Below are positions 26,163 through 34,979 of a stretch of DNA of 60,135 bases, piece by piece (position 1 is the stretch's first letter; the number at the start of each line of letters is the position of its first letter). This DNA is from Aliiroseovarius marinus (GTDB taxonomy: Bacteria; Pseudomonadota; Alphaproteobacteria; Rhodobacterales; Rhodobacteraceae): positions 1,570 through 61,704 of the forward strand of contig NZ_ML178719.1 in assembly GCF_004360145.1 (NCBI RefSeq), given 5' to 3'. The translations under genes were made by a program, and so were the position numbers. The notes under the pieces were generated by a model that saw nothing but the letters and a program-made list of their open reading frames with translations, was not told the DNA's origin and ran no database searches.

Positions 26163-27296
26163 ATGGCCCGAACAGCCCCCACATTCTCGATCGGGATCGA
26201 GGAAGAATACCTTCTGGTAGATCGCGACAGTCTTGCCCTGCGCGAAGCCCCTGATGAGATGATGGAGGCCTGCCGCGCGGAACTGGAAGGCCAAGTCAGC
26301 CCCGAATACCTGCAATGCCAGATCGAAATCGGCACCCGCGTTTGCGCCAATGTGTCTGAAGCGCGCGATGACCTGAAACGCTTGCGCGCCAGCGTCGCGA
26401 AGAACGCGAAAGACTTCGGACTGGCCCCAATTGCCGCGTCCTGCCACCCGTTTGCCAGTTGGAAAGACCAGCACCATGTGAACAAGGACCGCTATAACGA
26501 TCTGCGTCGCGATCTGGCGGGGGTTGTGCGCCGAATGCTGATCTGCGGGATGCATGTGCATGTTGGCATTTCCGATCCAGACACGCGCATCGATCTTGTG
26601 AATCAGCTGTCCTATTTCCTGCCACACCTGCTGGCGATGTCCGCTAGCTCGCCTTTCTGGCAGGGCGAGGATACGGGGCTAGCATCCTATCGCCTGACCG
26701 TTTTCGACAACCTGCCCCGCACCGGGCTGCCGCCGCAACTGGGCAGTTGGTCGGAATACGAACGCTCGGTTCAGGCGCTGGTGGATATCGGCGTGATAGA
26801 AGACAGCTCGAAAATCTGGTGGGATCTGCGCCCTTCGGCCCGTTTCCCGACGATCGAGGCACGCATTTGCGATGTACAACCCCGGCTGGAAGACACGCTG
26901 TCGCTAGCAGCTCTGATCCAATGTCTGACCCGGATGTTGTGGCGCCTGAAAGCCAAGAACCAGCGCTGGCGGCTCTATGACAACTTCCTGGTCGGTGAAA
27001 ACCGCTGGCGCGCCCAGCGCTATGGGGTCTCGGGCGGGCTGATCGACTTTGGCCAAGGCGAGATCGTAGAGTTTGACGCGCTGCTGGAAGAAATGATCGA
27101 GTTGACCGCCGAAGACGCCCAGTTCCTGGGCTGCCAGGCCGAGGTCGAACACGCCCGCACCATCCTGTCCGGCGGTGTTGCTGCAGACCGGCAGCGCGCT
27201 GTCTTCCAAGACAGCATTCAAGCCGAAAAACCGAAAGAGGAAGCCCTGCGCGACGTGGTCCGCCATTTGGTCGACAGTTTTCACGAAGGGCTATAA
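26163..27296 (+). CDS. Carboxylate-amine ligase, YbdK / GCS2 family
   Basis: Protein of 377 residues. Belongs to the glutamate-cysteine ligase 2 family: G-I-E-E-E-Y-L-L-V near the start (metal-binding Glu residues), the G-M-H-V-H-V-G-I block at about 122, and [16 protein letters not shown]. coli YbdK has weak gamma-glutamylcysteine ligase activity; the true substrate of most members is unknown. AGGAGGACAGG precedes the ATG. It sits alone between mmsA and the valine operon with no obvious pathway link. Confidence 0.87.
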   Translation: MARTAPTFSIGIEEEYLLVDRDSLALREAPDEMMEACRAELEGQVSPEYLQCQIEIGTRVCANVSEARDDLKRLRASVAKNAKDFGLAPIAASCHPFASWKDQHHVNKDRYNDLRRDLAGVVRRMLICGMHVHVGISDPDTRIDLVNQLSYFLPHLLAMSASSPFWQGEDTGLASYRLTVFDNLPRTGLPPQLGSWSEYERSVQALVDIGVIEDSSKIWWDLRPSARFPTIEARICDVQPRLEDTLSLAALIQCLTRMLWRLKAKNQRWRLYDNFLVGENRWRAQRYGVSGGLIDFGQGEIVEFDALLEEMIELTAEDAQFLGCQAEVEHARTILSGGVAADRQRAVFQDSIQAEKPKEEALRDVVRHLVDSFHEGL

Positions 27297-27437
27297 CGGC
27301 GCGCGATTTCTACGTGGGTTTTCTGATGGTTAGCTTCAGCGGCACCTTGTCACTCGGCGCAACAGTGACAGGGCTTGAAAAACTCCTGTAAGGATTGCCT
27401 CATAAGCTCCGTGCAAACACGTGGACGGGAGGACCAG

Positions 27438-28589
27438 ATGGATTTCGCGCTGACCGAAGAGCAGACCCTTATCTTCGACATGGCCAAAAGCTTTGGCGAA
27501 GAAAACATTGCACCAAATTCCGAGAAGTGGGAGGCCGACGGCACCATCCCGCGCGAGCTGTGGCCGCAACTGGCCGAGCTGGGTTTTGGCGGCGTTTACG
27601 TGTCCGAAGAATACGGCGGCTCGGGCCTGTCGCGCCTTGATGCCACGCTGATTTTCGAAGCGCTGGCGATGGCGGATCCCTCGGTGGGGTCCTTCCTGTC
27701 GATCCACAACATGTGTGGCGGCATGATCGACAAGTTCGGCAAGGAAGAAGACAAGCAGAAATGGCTGCCTGCGCTCTGCTCGATGGAGAAAGTTTTCTCG
27801 TACTGCCTGACCGAACCCGGATCGGGCTCGGACGCAGCGGCCCTGAAAACCCGCGCCGAAAAGACCGCTGATGGCTATGTGATGAACGGCAACAAGGCGT
27901 TCATCTCGGGCGGCAACTATTCGGACGTCTACGTCACCATGTGCCGCACCGGCGACGATGGCCCCAAGGGCATTTCGACCGTGGTGGTGGAAAATGGCAC
28001 GCCGGGCCTGAGCTTTGGCGCCAATGAACGCAAGATGGGCTGGAAGGCGCAGCCGACCTCTCAGGTGCAATTCGACGACTGCCTTGTCCCGCATGAAAAC
28101 CTGCTGGGCGAAGAGGGCAAAGGCTTTACCTATGCGATGGCCGGTCTGGACGGTGGACGTCTGAACATCTCGGCCGGTGCTTTGGGTGGCGCGCAGAAAG
28201 CGCTGGACTTGACCCTGCAATATATGGGCGAGCGCAAGGCGTTTGGCAAAACCATCGACCAGTTCCAAGCGCTGCAATTCCGTCTGGCCGAGTACGAGAC
28301 CAAGTTGCAAGCCGCCCGCACATTCCTGCGCCAGGCGGCGTGGAAGCTGGACAACGGCGCGCATGATGCTTCGAAATTCTGCGCCATGGCCAAACTGATG
28401 GTGACGGATGTGTCCTTCGAGGTCGCCAATGGCTGTCTGCAGCTGCATGGCGGTTATGGCTATCTGTCCGACTACGGCATCGAAAAGATCGTGCGTGACC
28501 TGCGCGTGCACCAGATTCTGGAAGGCACGAACGAGATCATGCGCCTGATCGTTGGACGTCAACTTCTGGCAGAGCGTGATCGCGGCTAA
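27438..28589 (+). CDS. Acyl-CoA dehydrogenase, probably isobutyryl-CoA dehydrogenase
   Basis: Protein of 383 residues. Flavin dehydrogenase with Y-C-L-T-E-P-G-S-G-S-D (FAD and substrate loop), R-K-A-F-G-K-T-I, Q-L-H-G-G-Y-G-Y and the catalytic Glu in L-E-G-T-N-E-I-M-R. GGGAGGA precedes the ATG. The next genes are 3-hydroxyisobutyryl-CoA hydrolase and 3-hydroxyisobutyrate dehydrogenase, so isobutyryl-CoA from valine is the most likely substrate. Stop and next start share one base (TAATG). Confidence 0.9.
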   Translation: MDFALTEEQTLIFDMAKSFGEENIAPNSEKWEADGTIPRELWPQLAELGFGGVYVSEEYGGSGLSRLDATLIFEALAMADPSVGSFLSIHNMCGGMIDKFGKEEDKQKWLPALCSMEKVFSYCLTEPGSGSDAAALKTRAEKTADGYVMNGNKAFISGGNYSDVYVTMCRTGDDGPKGISTVVVENGTPGLSFGANERKMGWKAQPTSQVQFDDCLVPHENLLGEEGKGFTYAMAGLDGGRLNISAGALGGAQKALDLTLQYMGERKAFGKTIDQFQALQFRLAEYETKLQAARTFLRQAAWKLDNGAHDASKFCAMAKLMVTDVSFEVANGCLQLHGGYGYLSDYGIEKIVRDLRVHQILEGTNEIMRLIVGRQLLAERDRG

Positions 28590-29617
28590 TGGCAGACATC
28601 CACATCCGAAAAGAAGGCAAGGCTGGGCGGATCACATTGACCCGCCCCGAGGCGCTTAATGCGCTCAGCTATGACATGTGCCTTGAAATTGACGCGGCCC
28701 TGATCAAATGGGCCGATGACGACGAGGTCGCGCTGATCCTGATCGACGCCGAAGGCGACCGCGCCTTCTGCGCAGGCGGTGATATTCGCGAGATTTACGA
28801 GATCGGCCTATCGGGCGATCACACCCGCGCGCAAGAATTCTGGCGCGACGAATACCGGATGAATGCGCGCCTGTTTGAGTTCCCCAAACCCGTGGTCAGC
28901 TTCATGCAAGGCTTCACCATGGGCGGCGGCGTTGGCGTAGGCTGTCACGGCTCGCACCGGATCATGGCGCGTTCGTCGCGCATGGCGATGCCGGAATGTG
29001 GGATTGGGTTGGTGCCGGATGTGGGCGGATCAATGATCTTGGCCCATGCGCCGGGCCGGTTGGGCGAATATATCGGCATGACCGGGGCGCGACTGGCGCC
29101 GGGCGATGCGATCCACGCGGGCTTTGCAGATTACGTGATCCGTCAGGCCGAATGGGACGCGCTGAAAGCGGACCTGATCCGCACCGGCGACCCCAGCCAC
29201 ATTGACGAAGCCGCAATCCCGCCGATCCCCGGCAACCTGTCGGCCATGCAGCCGATGATCGATGCCCATTTCGGTGGAGGGTCTCTGGGCGAGATCGTGG
29301 CGTCCCTGCGCGCCGAAGACAGCCAGTTCGCCGAAAACACGCTGGAGCTTCTGGGTCGCAATTCGCCCCTCTCGATGGCCTGCACGGTCGAGATGTTGCA
29401 CCGCATGGCGGGCACCCGTGATGTGCGGGCGTCGCTCGAACTGGAATACCGCTTCGTCTATCGCGCGCTAGAACACTCCGATCTGGTGGAAGGCATTCGC
29501 GCCGCCGTGATCGACAAAGATCGTAACCCGAACTGGGAATACGACATGGAAAACCTGCCGCAAGAGGCAGTCGAACATATGCTTGCCCCCTTGGGCGACA
29601 ACAAACTGACATTCTAG
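28589..29617 (+). CDS. 3-Hydroxyisobutyryl-CoA hydrolase
   Basis: Protein of 342 residues. Crotonase fold: the oxyanion-hole motifs C-A-G-G-D-I-R-E and G-G-G-V-G-V-G-C-H-G-S-H are present, together with the P-E-C-G-I-G-L-V-P-D-V-G-G block characteristic of HIBYL-CoA hydrolases. The length (about 340, longer than simple enoyl-CoA hydratases) also fits the hydrolase branch. It would release 3-hydroxyisobutyrate for MmsB. No separate short-chain enoyl-CoA hydratase lies in the operon, so the hydration of methacrylyl-CoA must be encoded elsewhere. Confidence 0.88.
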   Translation: MADIHIRKEGKAGRITLTRPEALNALSYDMCLEIDAALIKWADDDEVALILIDAEGDRAFCAGGDIREIYEIGLSGDHTRAQEFWRDEYRMNARLFEFPKPVVSFMQGFTMGGGVGVGCHGSHRIMARSSRMAMPECGIGLVPDVGGSMILAHAPGRLGEYIGMTGARLAPGDAIHAGFADYVIRQAEWDALKADLIRTGDPSHIDEAAIPPIPGNLSAMQPMIDAHFGGGSLGEIVASLRAEDSQFAENTLELLGRNSPLSMACTVEMLHRMAGTRDVRASLELEYRFVYRALEHSDLVEGIRAAVIDKDRNPNWEYDMENLPQEAVEHMLAPLGDNKLTF

Positions 29618-29627
29618 GGAGAACCAC

Positions 29628-30500
29628 ATGAAAATCGGATTTATCGGACTGGGCAACATGGGTGGCCCGATGGCGGCGAACTTGGCCAAAGCCGGTCACG
29701 AGGTCACCGGCTTTGACATGGCCCCGGTCGACATCGAAGGTGTGGTGCTGGCGGCATCGGGTGCAGAAGCCGCTGCGGGCAAAGACGTGGTTGTGACCAT
29801 GCTGCCCAACGGCCAGATCCTGCGCGCCGTCGCCAATGAAATCGTGCCCGCGATGGACAAGGGCACCGGGTTCGTCGATTGCTCGACCGTGGACGTGGAA
29901 AGCGCGCGTGCGGTGGCGGAACAAGCCGCGGCAGCTGGCATGCTGCCGGTAGACGCCCCCGTGTCGGGCGGTGTTGGCGGCGCGGCCGGTGGCACACTGA
30001 CCTTCATGGCCGGCGGTTCGGAAGAAGCCTTTGCCAAGGCCGAGCCCCTGTTCGACATCATGGGTCAAAAAGCCGTGCATTGCGGCGACAGCGGCGCCGG
30101 TCAGGCCGCCAAGATCTGTAACAACATGATCCTTGGCATCACCATGATCGGCACCTGTGAAGCTTTCGCGCTGGCCGACAAGCTGGGTCTGGATCGCCAG
30201 AAGATGTTCGACGTCGTGTCGACCTCGTCGGGCTATAGCTGGACGATGAATGCCTATTGCCCCGCGCCGGGTGTTGGCCCTCAGTCGCCAGCCGACAATG
30301 ACTATCAGCCCGGCTTTGCTGCCGAGTTGATGCTGAAAGACCTGCGTCTGAGCCAGCAGGCTGCCGAAGCTGCAGATGCCGACACCCCGATGGGTCAGGC
30401 CGCGACCGAACTGTATACGCAGTTCGTCGAAAACGAAGACGGTCTGGGCATGGATTTCTCAGCCATGTTGCCGCGCTTTGAAAAACGCGGTCGCAGCTAA
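29628..30500 (+). CDS. mmsB: 3-Hydroxyisobutyrate dehydrogenase
   Basis: Protein of 290 residues. NAD-dependent beta-hydroxyacid dehydrogenase: G-F-I-G-L-G-N-M-G-G-P-M-A at the N-terminus (nucleotide site), D-A-P-V-S-G-G-V-G-G-A (substrate site) and the catalytic Lys in G-A-G-Q-A-A-K-I-C-N-N. It makes methylmalonate semialdehyde, the substrate of MmsA. AGGGAGA precedes the ATG. Last gene of the three-gene valine operon. Confidence 0.95.
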   Translation: MKIGFIGLGNMGGPMAANLAKAGHEVTGFDMAPVDIEGVVLAASGAEAAAGKDVVVTMLPNGQILRAVANEIVPAMDKGTGFVDCSTVDVESARAVAEQAAAAGMLPVDAPVSGGVGGAAGGTLTFMAGGSEEAFAKAEPLFDIMGQKAVHCGDSGAGQAAKICNNMILGITMIGTCEAFALADKLGLDRQKMFDVVSTSSGYSWTMNAYCPAPGVGPQSPADNDYQPGFAAELMLKDLRLSQQAAEAADADTPMGQAATELYTQFVENEDGLGMDFSAMLPRFEKRGRS

Positions 30501-30525
30501 GACGCGTTCGGTCTAGCCTGTTCCT

Positions 30526-31185
30526 ATGAGTTGGACCGAACATACTGACCAGATCGCCGGGCTGGATGCCCCAGCCCGCGCGCTTCTGGATACGCTTTCC
30601 CCGATGGAGGTGCCCGAGGGCGCCGTTCTGTTTTGCCCCGGCGAGGCCGTGAAAGGCTATGTCGTCATGCTTTCTGGGCAGGTCGACGTGAACCTGATCG
30701 GCCCCAATGGGCGCGATATTCTGCTTTACCGCGTGGCGCCGGGCCAAAGCTGCATCCAGTCGACGCTGGGTCTGTTGGGTGGCGACGATTATACCGCCGA
30801 AGCAACCGCCGAGACCCCTGCCCGTCTGGTCCTGATCCCGCGCGACGTGTTCTTTGCACTTCTGGACAGTTCGCCCGGATTTCGACGTCTGGTCTTCGGG
30901 GCGTTCGCCGAACGCATGCAGTCGATGATGCAACTGATCGAAAACGTGTCCTTCATGAGCGTCGAGGCACGTCTGGCCGCGCTGATCCTCGACCGCTCTG
31001 GCCCCGATGGGTGCCTGCACATGACGCAGGCCGAGATGGCGACGGCGATTGGCACCGCGCGCGAAGTGATCTCGCGCAGGTTAGACAAGATGGCGCATGC
31101 GGGATCTGTGGCCCATGAACGCGGGGTGGTAACGGTTCTGGATCGCAAAGCGCTGAACAAAATCGTCAGCGGCACCGCTTTTTAA
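30526..31185 (+). CDS. Crp/Fnr family transcriptional regulator
   Basis: Protein of 219 residues. The N-terminal cyclic-nucleotide-binding-like beta barrel (about 20-140) ends in the dimer helix, followed by a winged helix with T-Q-A-E-M-A-T-A-I-G-T-A-R-E-V-I-S-R-R-L-D-K (recognition helix). No FNR-type N-terminal cysteine cluster is present, and the effector is unknown. A palindrome TGTGAC-CAC-GTCACA lies directly downstream, in front of a DUF2892 gene, and is the obvious candidate target. Gene pairing with DUF2892 is common in Rhodobacterales. Confidence 0.88.
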   Translation: MSWTEHTDQIAGLDAPARALLDTLSPMEVPEGAVLFCPGEAVKGYVVMLSGQVDVNLIGPNGRDILLYRVAPGQSCIQSTLGLLGGDDYTAEATAETPARLVLIPRDVFFALLDSSPGFRRLVFGAFAERMQSMMQLIENVSFMSVEARLAALILDRSGPDGCLHMTQAEMATAIGTAREVISRRLDKMAHAGSVAHERGVVTVLDRKALNKIVSGTAF

Positions 31186-31193
31186 TCCCCCTA

Positions 31194-31208
31194 TGTGACC
31201 ACGTCACA
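31194..31208. promoter_or_regulatory. Candidate Crp/Fnr operator upstream of DUF2892 gene
   Basis: TGTGAC-CAC-GTCACA, a perfect inverted repeat with a three-base centre, 55 bases before the DUF2892 start and nine bases after the crp-like stop. The half site resembles CRP sites, but the total spacing (TGTGA-N5-TCACA) is one base shorter than the classical N6. Confidence 0.65.
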
Positions 31209-31263
31209 TGCCTTTCGATTGGCGCCTTGCTAGCAAGGGGTCAGACAAGGAAAGGAGTTCATC

Positions 31264-31458
31264 ATGCTCAAACGTAACGAAGGTAATCTGGATCGTATTC
31301 TGCGCGTTGTTGCCGGTCTTGCCCTGTTGGGGTGGTACTTTTTCGCAGGCGGCCCGGTCTGGGCCTTGATCGGTGTGGTTCCTCTGGCCACCGGCGCGCT
31401 GGGATCCTGCCCGGTGTATTCGATCTTCGGGATCAACACCTGCAAGCTTAAAAGCTAA
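31264..31458 (+). CDS. DUF2892 family membrane protein
   Basis: Protein of 64 residues with AAGGAG upstream. It begins with a conserved N-E-G-N-L-D-R-I-L-R segment followed by two short hydrophobic helices, the second with G-V-V-P-L-A-T-G-A-L-G-S-C-P-V-Y. It matches the YgaP-like inner-membrane family, here without the rhodanese domain. Family members are linked to sulfur and redox stress in several bacteria, but no function is shown here. Probably regulated by the upstream Crp/Fnr-type protein. Confidence 0.85.
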   Translation: MLKRNEGNLDRILRVVAGLALLGWYFFAGGPVWALIGVVPLATGALGSCPVYSIFGINTCKLKS

Positions 31459-31527
31459 ACTGGATCCTATTCAGAGAATCTCAACACTCGCCCCCTAAAC
31501 AGGTCGAAGTAGCGAGTGGATAGGTTT

Positions 31528-31562
31528 GCGCCGGACCTTTTGGGGCCCGGCGCTGTTTTTTT
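31528..31562 (+). terminator. Rho-independent terminator after the DUF2892 gene
   Basis: GCGCCGG (31528-31534) and CCGGCGC (31547-31553) form the stem, followed by TGTTTTTTT. The T run overlaps the stop of dctM on the other strand, so the hairpin sits between the two convergent genes. Confidence 0.85.
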
Positions 31563-32970
31563 ATTTGGTTATGATTTCCGGCCCCATGAAGGTGTTGGGC
31601 AGGAAGGTCGATAGCCACGGTATGTACGTGATCATGATCAGGAAGACGAAGAGCACGGCCAAGAAGGGCAGCGCTGCACGCACCACTGACATCATCGGCA
31701 TACCGGCAACGCCACTGGTCACGAAGAGGTTCAGACCCACCGGTGGAGTAATCATCCCGATCTCCATGTTCACCACCATGATGATACCCAGATGGATCGG
31801 ATCGATGCCCAGCTCGATGGCAATCGGGAACACCAAGGGTGCCACGATGACCAGAAGGCCCGACGGCTCCATGAACTGACCACCGATCAGCAGGATCACG
31901 TTCACAACGATCAGGAACATGACCGGACCGAAGCCTGCGTTCAGCATGGCACCTGCGATTTGCTGCGGCACCTGTTGCTCGGTCAGCACGTGCTTCAGGA
32001 TTAGCGCGTTGGCAATCACGAACAAAAGCGTGACCGTCAGTTTCCCCGCCTCGAACAGCGTATGCTTGGTGTCCGGGTGGAAGAGCGATGTGATCAGCGC
32101 CTGCGGCTTCTTGAACAGGCTGACTTTCTCACCGGTCGATGCCTCGAGGTTGCCAGCCGACACCCCAGCTGCGGCCCCAGCGAGCGGCCCCATGTCCTTG
32201 TAGACGAAGGTCGCAATCAGGAAGGCATAAACAGCGGCAACAGCAGCGGCTTCGGTCGGAGTAAAGATACCGCCATAGATACCGCCCAGAATGATGACAA
32301 TCAGGAACAGACCCCAACCGGCTTCTCGACCGGACTCGATGATCTCGCCCCAGCCTTTCCATTCGCCCTTGGGCAGGTTTTTGACCTTGGCGATGACATA
32401 GATCGTCACCATCAGCATGAAGCCCGCCAGAAGGCCCGGGATCACACCAGCCAGGAACATCCGGCCAACCGACACCTCAACCGAGGCAGCATAGACCACC
32501 ATCACGATCGACGGCGGGATCAGGATGCCCAGCGTACCTGCGTTACAGATCACACCTGCGGCAAACTCCTTGGAATAGCCCACTTGGCGCATGCCTGCGA
32601 TCACGATCGAACCGATGGCGACCACAGTTGCGGGCGACGAGCCCGACAGGGCTGCGAACATCATACAGGCGAACACACCCGCGATGGCCAGACCGCCCGG
32701 AAGGTGGCCCACACAGGCAATCGAGAAGCGGATGATCCGGCGTGCCACACCACCCGTCGACATGAAGCTTGAGGCTAGGATGAAGAACGGGATGGCCAGC
32801 AGGGTGAAGTGCCCCTCAAAGGCTTCGAACAGCGTGCCTGCGACCGATGCCAGCGTGGCGTCCGAATAGAACAGCAGGAACAGGATCGAGCTGAGGCCCA
32901 GGCTGACTGCGATCGGCACACCGATCAGCAGAAGGCCGATCACCATTGCAAAAAGAATTACGACGTCCAT
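31561..32970 (-). CDS. dctM: TRAP transporter large permease DctM
   Basis: Protein of 469 residues with about twelve to fourteen predicted membrane helices. The L-S-G-S-S-P-A-T-V-V-A-I-G-S block, the F-T-P-T-E-A-A-A-V-A-A-V-Y motif and the terminal P-P-V-G-L-N-L-F are typical of TRAP M subunits. It is the channel subunit that imports carboxylates with sodium. It overlaps the dctQ stop by one base, so Q and M are translationally coupled. Confidence 0.96.
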   Translation of the reverse strand: MDVVILFAMVIGLLLIGVPIAVSLGLSSILFLLFYSDATLASVAGTLFEAFEGHFTLLAIPFFILASSFMSTGGVARRIIRFSIACVGHLPGGLAIAGVFACMMFAALSGSSPATVVAIGSIVIAGMRQVGYSKEFAAGVICNAGTLGILIPPSIVMVVYAASVEVSVGRMFLAGVIPGLLAGFMLMVTIYVIAKVKNLPKGEWKGWGEIIESGREAGWGLFLIVIILGGIYGGIFTPTEAAAVAAVYAFLIATFVYKDMGPLAGAAAGVSAGNLEASTGEKVSLFKKPQALITSLFHPDTKHTLFEAGKLTVTLLFVIANALILKHVLTEQQVPQQIAGAMLNAGFGPVMFLIVVNVILLIGGQFMEPSGLLVIVAPLVFPIAIELGIDPIHLGIIMVVNMEIGMITPPVGLNLFVTSGVAGMPMMSVVRAALPFLAVLFVFLIMITYIPWLSTFLPNTFMGPEIITK

Positions 32971-33635
32971 CAGTCATGCTCCCCCAATTGCTCACGAACT
33001 TCCTGGATCTCGTCCTCGACTTCGTGGCTTGCGACCAACCGGTCCGTTTTTCCGCTCCAGATCGCAAGCGAGGCCTGCAGGAACCTAAAGAGCAACAGCA
33101 TCATCGAGATCGGCAGAACAATGTAAGGCACGACTTTCGGAAGCTTTTCATAGCTTTCGCCGTAGTTGATCAGGTCTTCCAGAAACGCAAAGAGCCCAAT
33201 CATCGGCACGTCCTGTACCTCGTAAAAGGATTGCGAGCGGAACTTGTCGACAAAGCCCGTCGGGAACCAGCGACCCGAGGTGGGCGGCAGGTCGGCGAAC
33301 ACGGCCCAGTAGTCATACGCGCCCTTCACCATGAACACCGAGAACAGGACACAGGCGGCCGCTGCAATCAGTCCCAGAACACGCGCAACCGCGGGCGGAA
33401 CCATGTTGACGATCGCATCAACGCCCAAGTGGCTATGTTTCTTCACCGCATAAGAAGCGCCCAGCAGCACCAGCCACCCGAACAGGAACACGGTCAGTTC
33501 CAGCGCCCAGAGAATATTTGAATTGAACCCGAAACGGGCAATGACGTTTGCGAAGGTAATCGCCGTCATCAACCCAAGGAGCGTCGCGATAAGCGTCTCC
33601 TCGATTCGGTCCACGAAGGTGTGCTTGTGTTGCAT
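32970..33635 (-). CDS. dctQ: TRAP transporter small permease DctQ
   Basis: Protein of 221 residues with four membrane helices (starts near 15, 50, 95 and 170). The first helix region has E-E-T-L-I-A-T-L-L-G-L-M and the second V-F-L-F-G-W-L-V-L-L-G-A, as usual in DctQ. A hydrophilic insertion around residues 110-160 makes it longer than minimal Q subunits. It stabilises the M subunit. Coupled to dctM. Confidence 0.92.
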   Translation of the reverse strand: MQHKHTFVDRIEETLIATLLGLMTAITFANVIARFGFNSNILWALELTVFLFGWLVLLGASYAVKKHSHLGVDAIVNMVPPAVARVLGLIAAAACVLFSVFMVKGAYDYWAVFADLPPTSGRWFPTGFVDKFRSQSFYEVQDVPMIGLFAFLEDLINYGESYEKLPKVVPYIVLPISMMLLLFRFLQASLAIWSGKTDRLVASHEVEDEIQEVREQLGEHD

Positions 33636-33702
33636 GTCCTCGTCCCCGCAGAATTTTTGCTAAAGATGCGGGCCCGATGGGGCACCGCGACACCAGTGGT
33701 GT

Positions 33703-33728
33703 TCCGGGACGCTGATGCGCGTCCCGGA
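33703..33728 (-). terminator. Intergenic hairpin between dctP and dctQ
   Basis: TCCGGGACGC (33703-33712) and GCGTCCCGGA (33719-33728) form a perfect 10-bp stem with a six-base loop, 15 bases after the dctP stop and no following T run. This is typical of a partial terminator or mRNA-end stabiliser that keeps the binding protein far more abundant than the membrane subunits. Confidence 0.7.
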
Positions 33729-33742
33729 GAGTTTTCTATGGC

Positions 33743-34744
33743 TTACGAGCCTGCGTTGATGGCTTGTGCCGCGTCGATGTTTTCCTGGCCTACATCGTCC
33801 GAGAACTGGTCCCAAACCGGCTTCATCGCATCGACCCATGCCTGACGCTGTGCGGCGTCCAGCTGACGAACTTCACCACCGGCGTCGATGATCGACTGCT
33901 TGGCAGCTTCGTTCACGGCAGTCGATTCCGCGTTACGTGCGGTGGTCACTTCCGACAGGATGGTCAGGAACTGATCGCGTACATCGGCATCAAGGCTTTC
34001 CAGCCAATCGATGTTGGTCACAACCAGATAGTCGATCACACCGTGGTTGGTCTCGGTGATGCCGTCCTGAACTTCGAAGAACTTCTTACCGTAGATGTTC
34101 GACCAGGTGTTTTCCTGACCGTCCACAACACCCTGCTGCAGGCCGCCATAGACTTCCGAGAAGGCCATTTTCTGCGGGCTACCGCCGATGGCTTCCATCT
34201 GGGCAACCAGCACGTCCGACGACTGCACGCGGAACTTCAGGCCGGCAGCATCGGTCGGCAGAACCAGCGGCTTGTTGGCCGACATCTGCTTCATGCCATT
34301 GTGCCAATAGGCCAGCCCTTGCAGGCCGCGGCGCTGCATGCTGTCCAGAAGGGCCTGACCGCTTTCCGAAGCCTGGAAGGCGTCGACCGCGTTGATGTCG
34401 TTGAACATGAACGGCAGGTCAAAGATGCGGAATTTCTTGGTGAACTTTTCGAATTTCGACAGCGACGGTGCAGCCAACTGAACGTCGCCCTGCAGCATGG
34501 CTTCCAAAACTTTGTTGTCGTTGTAGAGCGTCGAGTTCGGGAAAACCTCCATACAGGCTTTGCCGTTCATCTCGTCGTTGACACGCTGTTCCAGAAGCGA
34601 CGCAGCGATCCCTTTCGGGTGCTTGTCGGTGTTGGTTACGTGGCTGAACTTGATCACGATCTCGCCGTCGTCACAGGCCGCCTGCGCGGTGGTGACAGAG
34701 GCTGCAATGGCCAGGGCCGAAGCCGCAATGGTCAGGAATTTCAT
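33743..34744 (-). CDS. dctP: TRAP transporter substrate-binding protein DctP
   Basis: Protein of 333 residues. Signal peptide of about 23 residues ending in A-Q-A. The mature part has I-K-F-S-H-V-T-N-T-D-K-H-P-K-G, L-K-F-R-V-Q-S-S-D-V containing the conserved Arg that pairs with substrate carboxylate, and D-G-Q-E-N-T-W-S-N-I-Y in the next strand. Belongs to the C4-dicarboxylate-type group, so succinate, malate or fumarate are likely substrates. Tandem palindromes upstream (34928-34978) point to control by DctD. Confidence 0.93.
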   Translation of the reverse strand: MKFLTIAASALAIAASVTTAQAACDDGEIVIKFSHVTNTDKHPKGIAASLLEQRVNDEMNGKACMEVFPNSTLYNDNKVLEAMLQGDVQLAAPSLSKFEKFTKKFRIFDLPFMFNDINAVDAFQASESGQALLDSMQRRGLQGLAYWHNGMKQMSANKPLVLPTDAAGLKFRVQSSDVLVAQMEAIGGSPQKMAFSEVYGGLQQGVVDGQENTWSNIYGKKFFEVQDGITETNHGVIDYLVVTNIDWLESLDADVRDQFLTILSEVTTARNAESTAVNEAAKQSIIDAGGEVRQLDAAQRQAWVDAMKPVWDQFSDDVGQENIDAAQAINAGS

Positions 34745-34927
34745 GTGGTGTCCTCCCAGACAGATAGAGTAAGCGCCGCAAAAATGGGCAACTGCTCTAT
34801 AGGCTCACGGCTTCGTGACGCCGCCAAGGGGAACCAGAAAAAACTCAGGAAATGTTGGTTTTTTCTTTTGTTTACTGCAGGTTGTCGCGCTTGACGCTGA
34901 GGAAATAGCGGACTTGCAGCTGCAGCA

Positions 34928-34978
34928 TGGGCGGAAAGTCACACAGGTGATTGTGGGGTTTGTGCGGAAATCCGCACA
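34928..34978 (-). promoter_or_regulatory. Tandem DctD-type binding sites upstream of dctP
   Basis: TGTGCGGA-AA-TCCGCACA (34961-34978) is a perfect palindrome. A second copy, TGGGCGGAAAGTCACACA (34928-34945), matches 14 of 18 positions and starts 33 bases away, three helical turns. The first lies immediately beyond the dctD stop and both precede dctP by 180-230 bases. Tandem upstream sites are the known layout for DctD at dctA in rhizobia. No GG-N10-GC (-24/-12) promoter was found between them and dctP. Confidence 0.75.
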
Positions 34979-34979
34979 G

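Noticed and set aside
34745-34927. A sigma-54 (-24/-12) promoter for dctP
   Set aside because: No GG-N10-GC with a fitting context was found; the closest match has 12 bases between the doublets.
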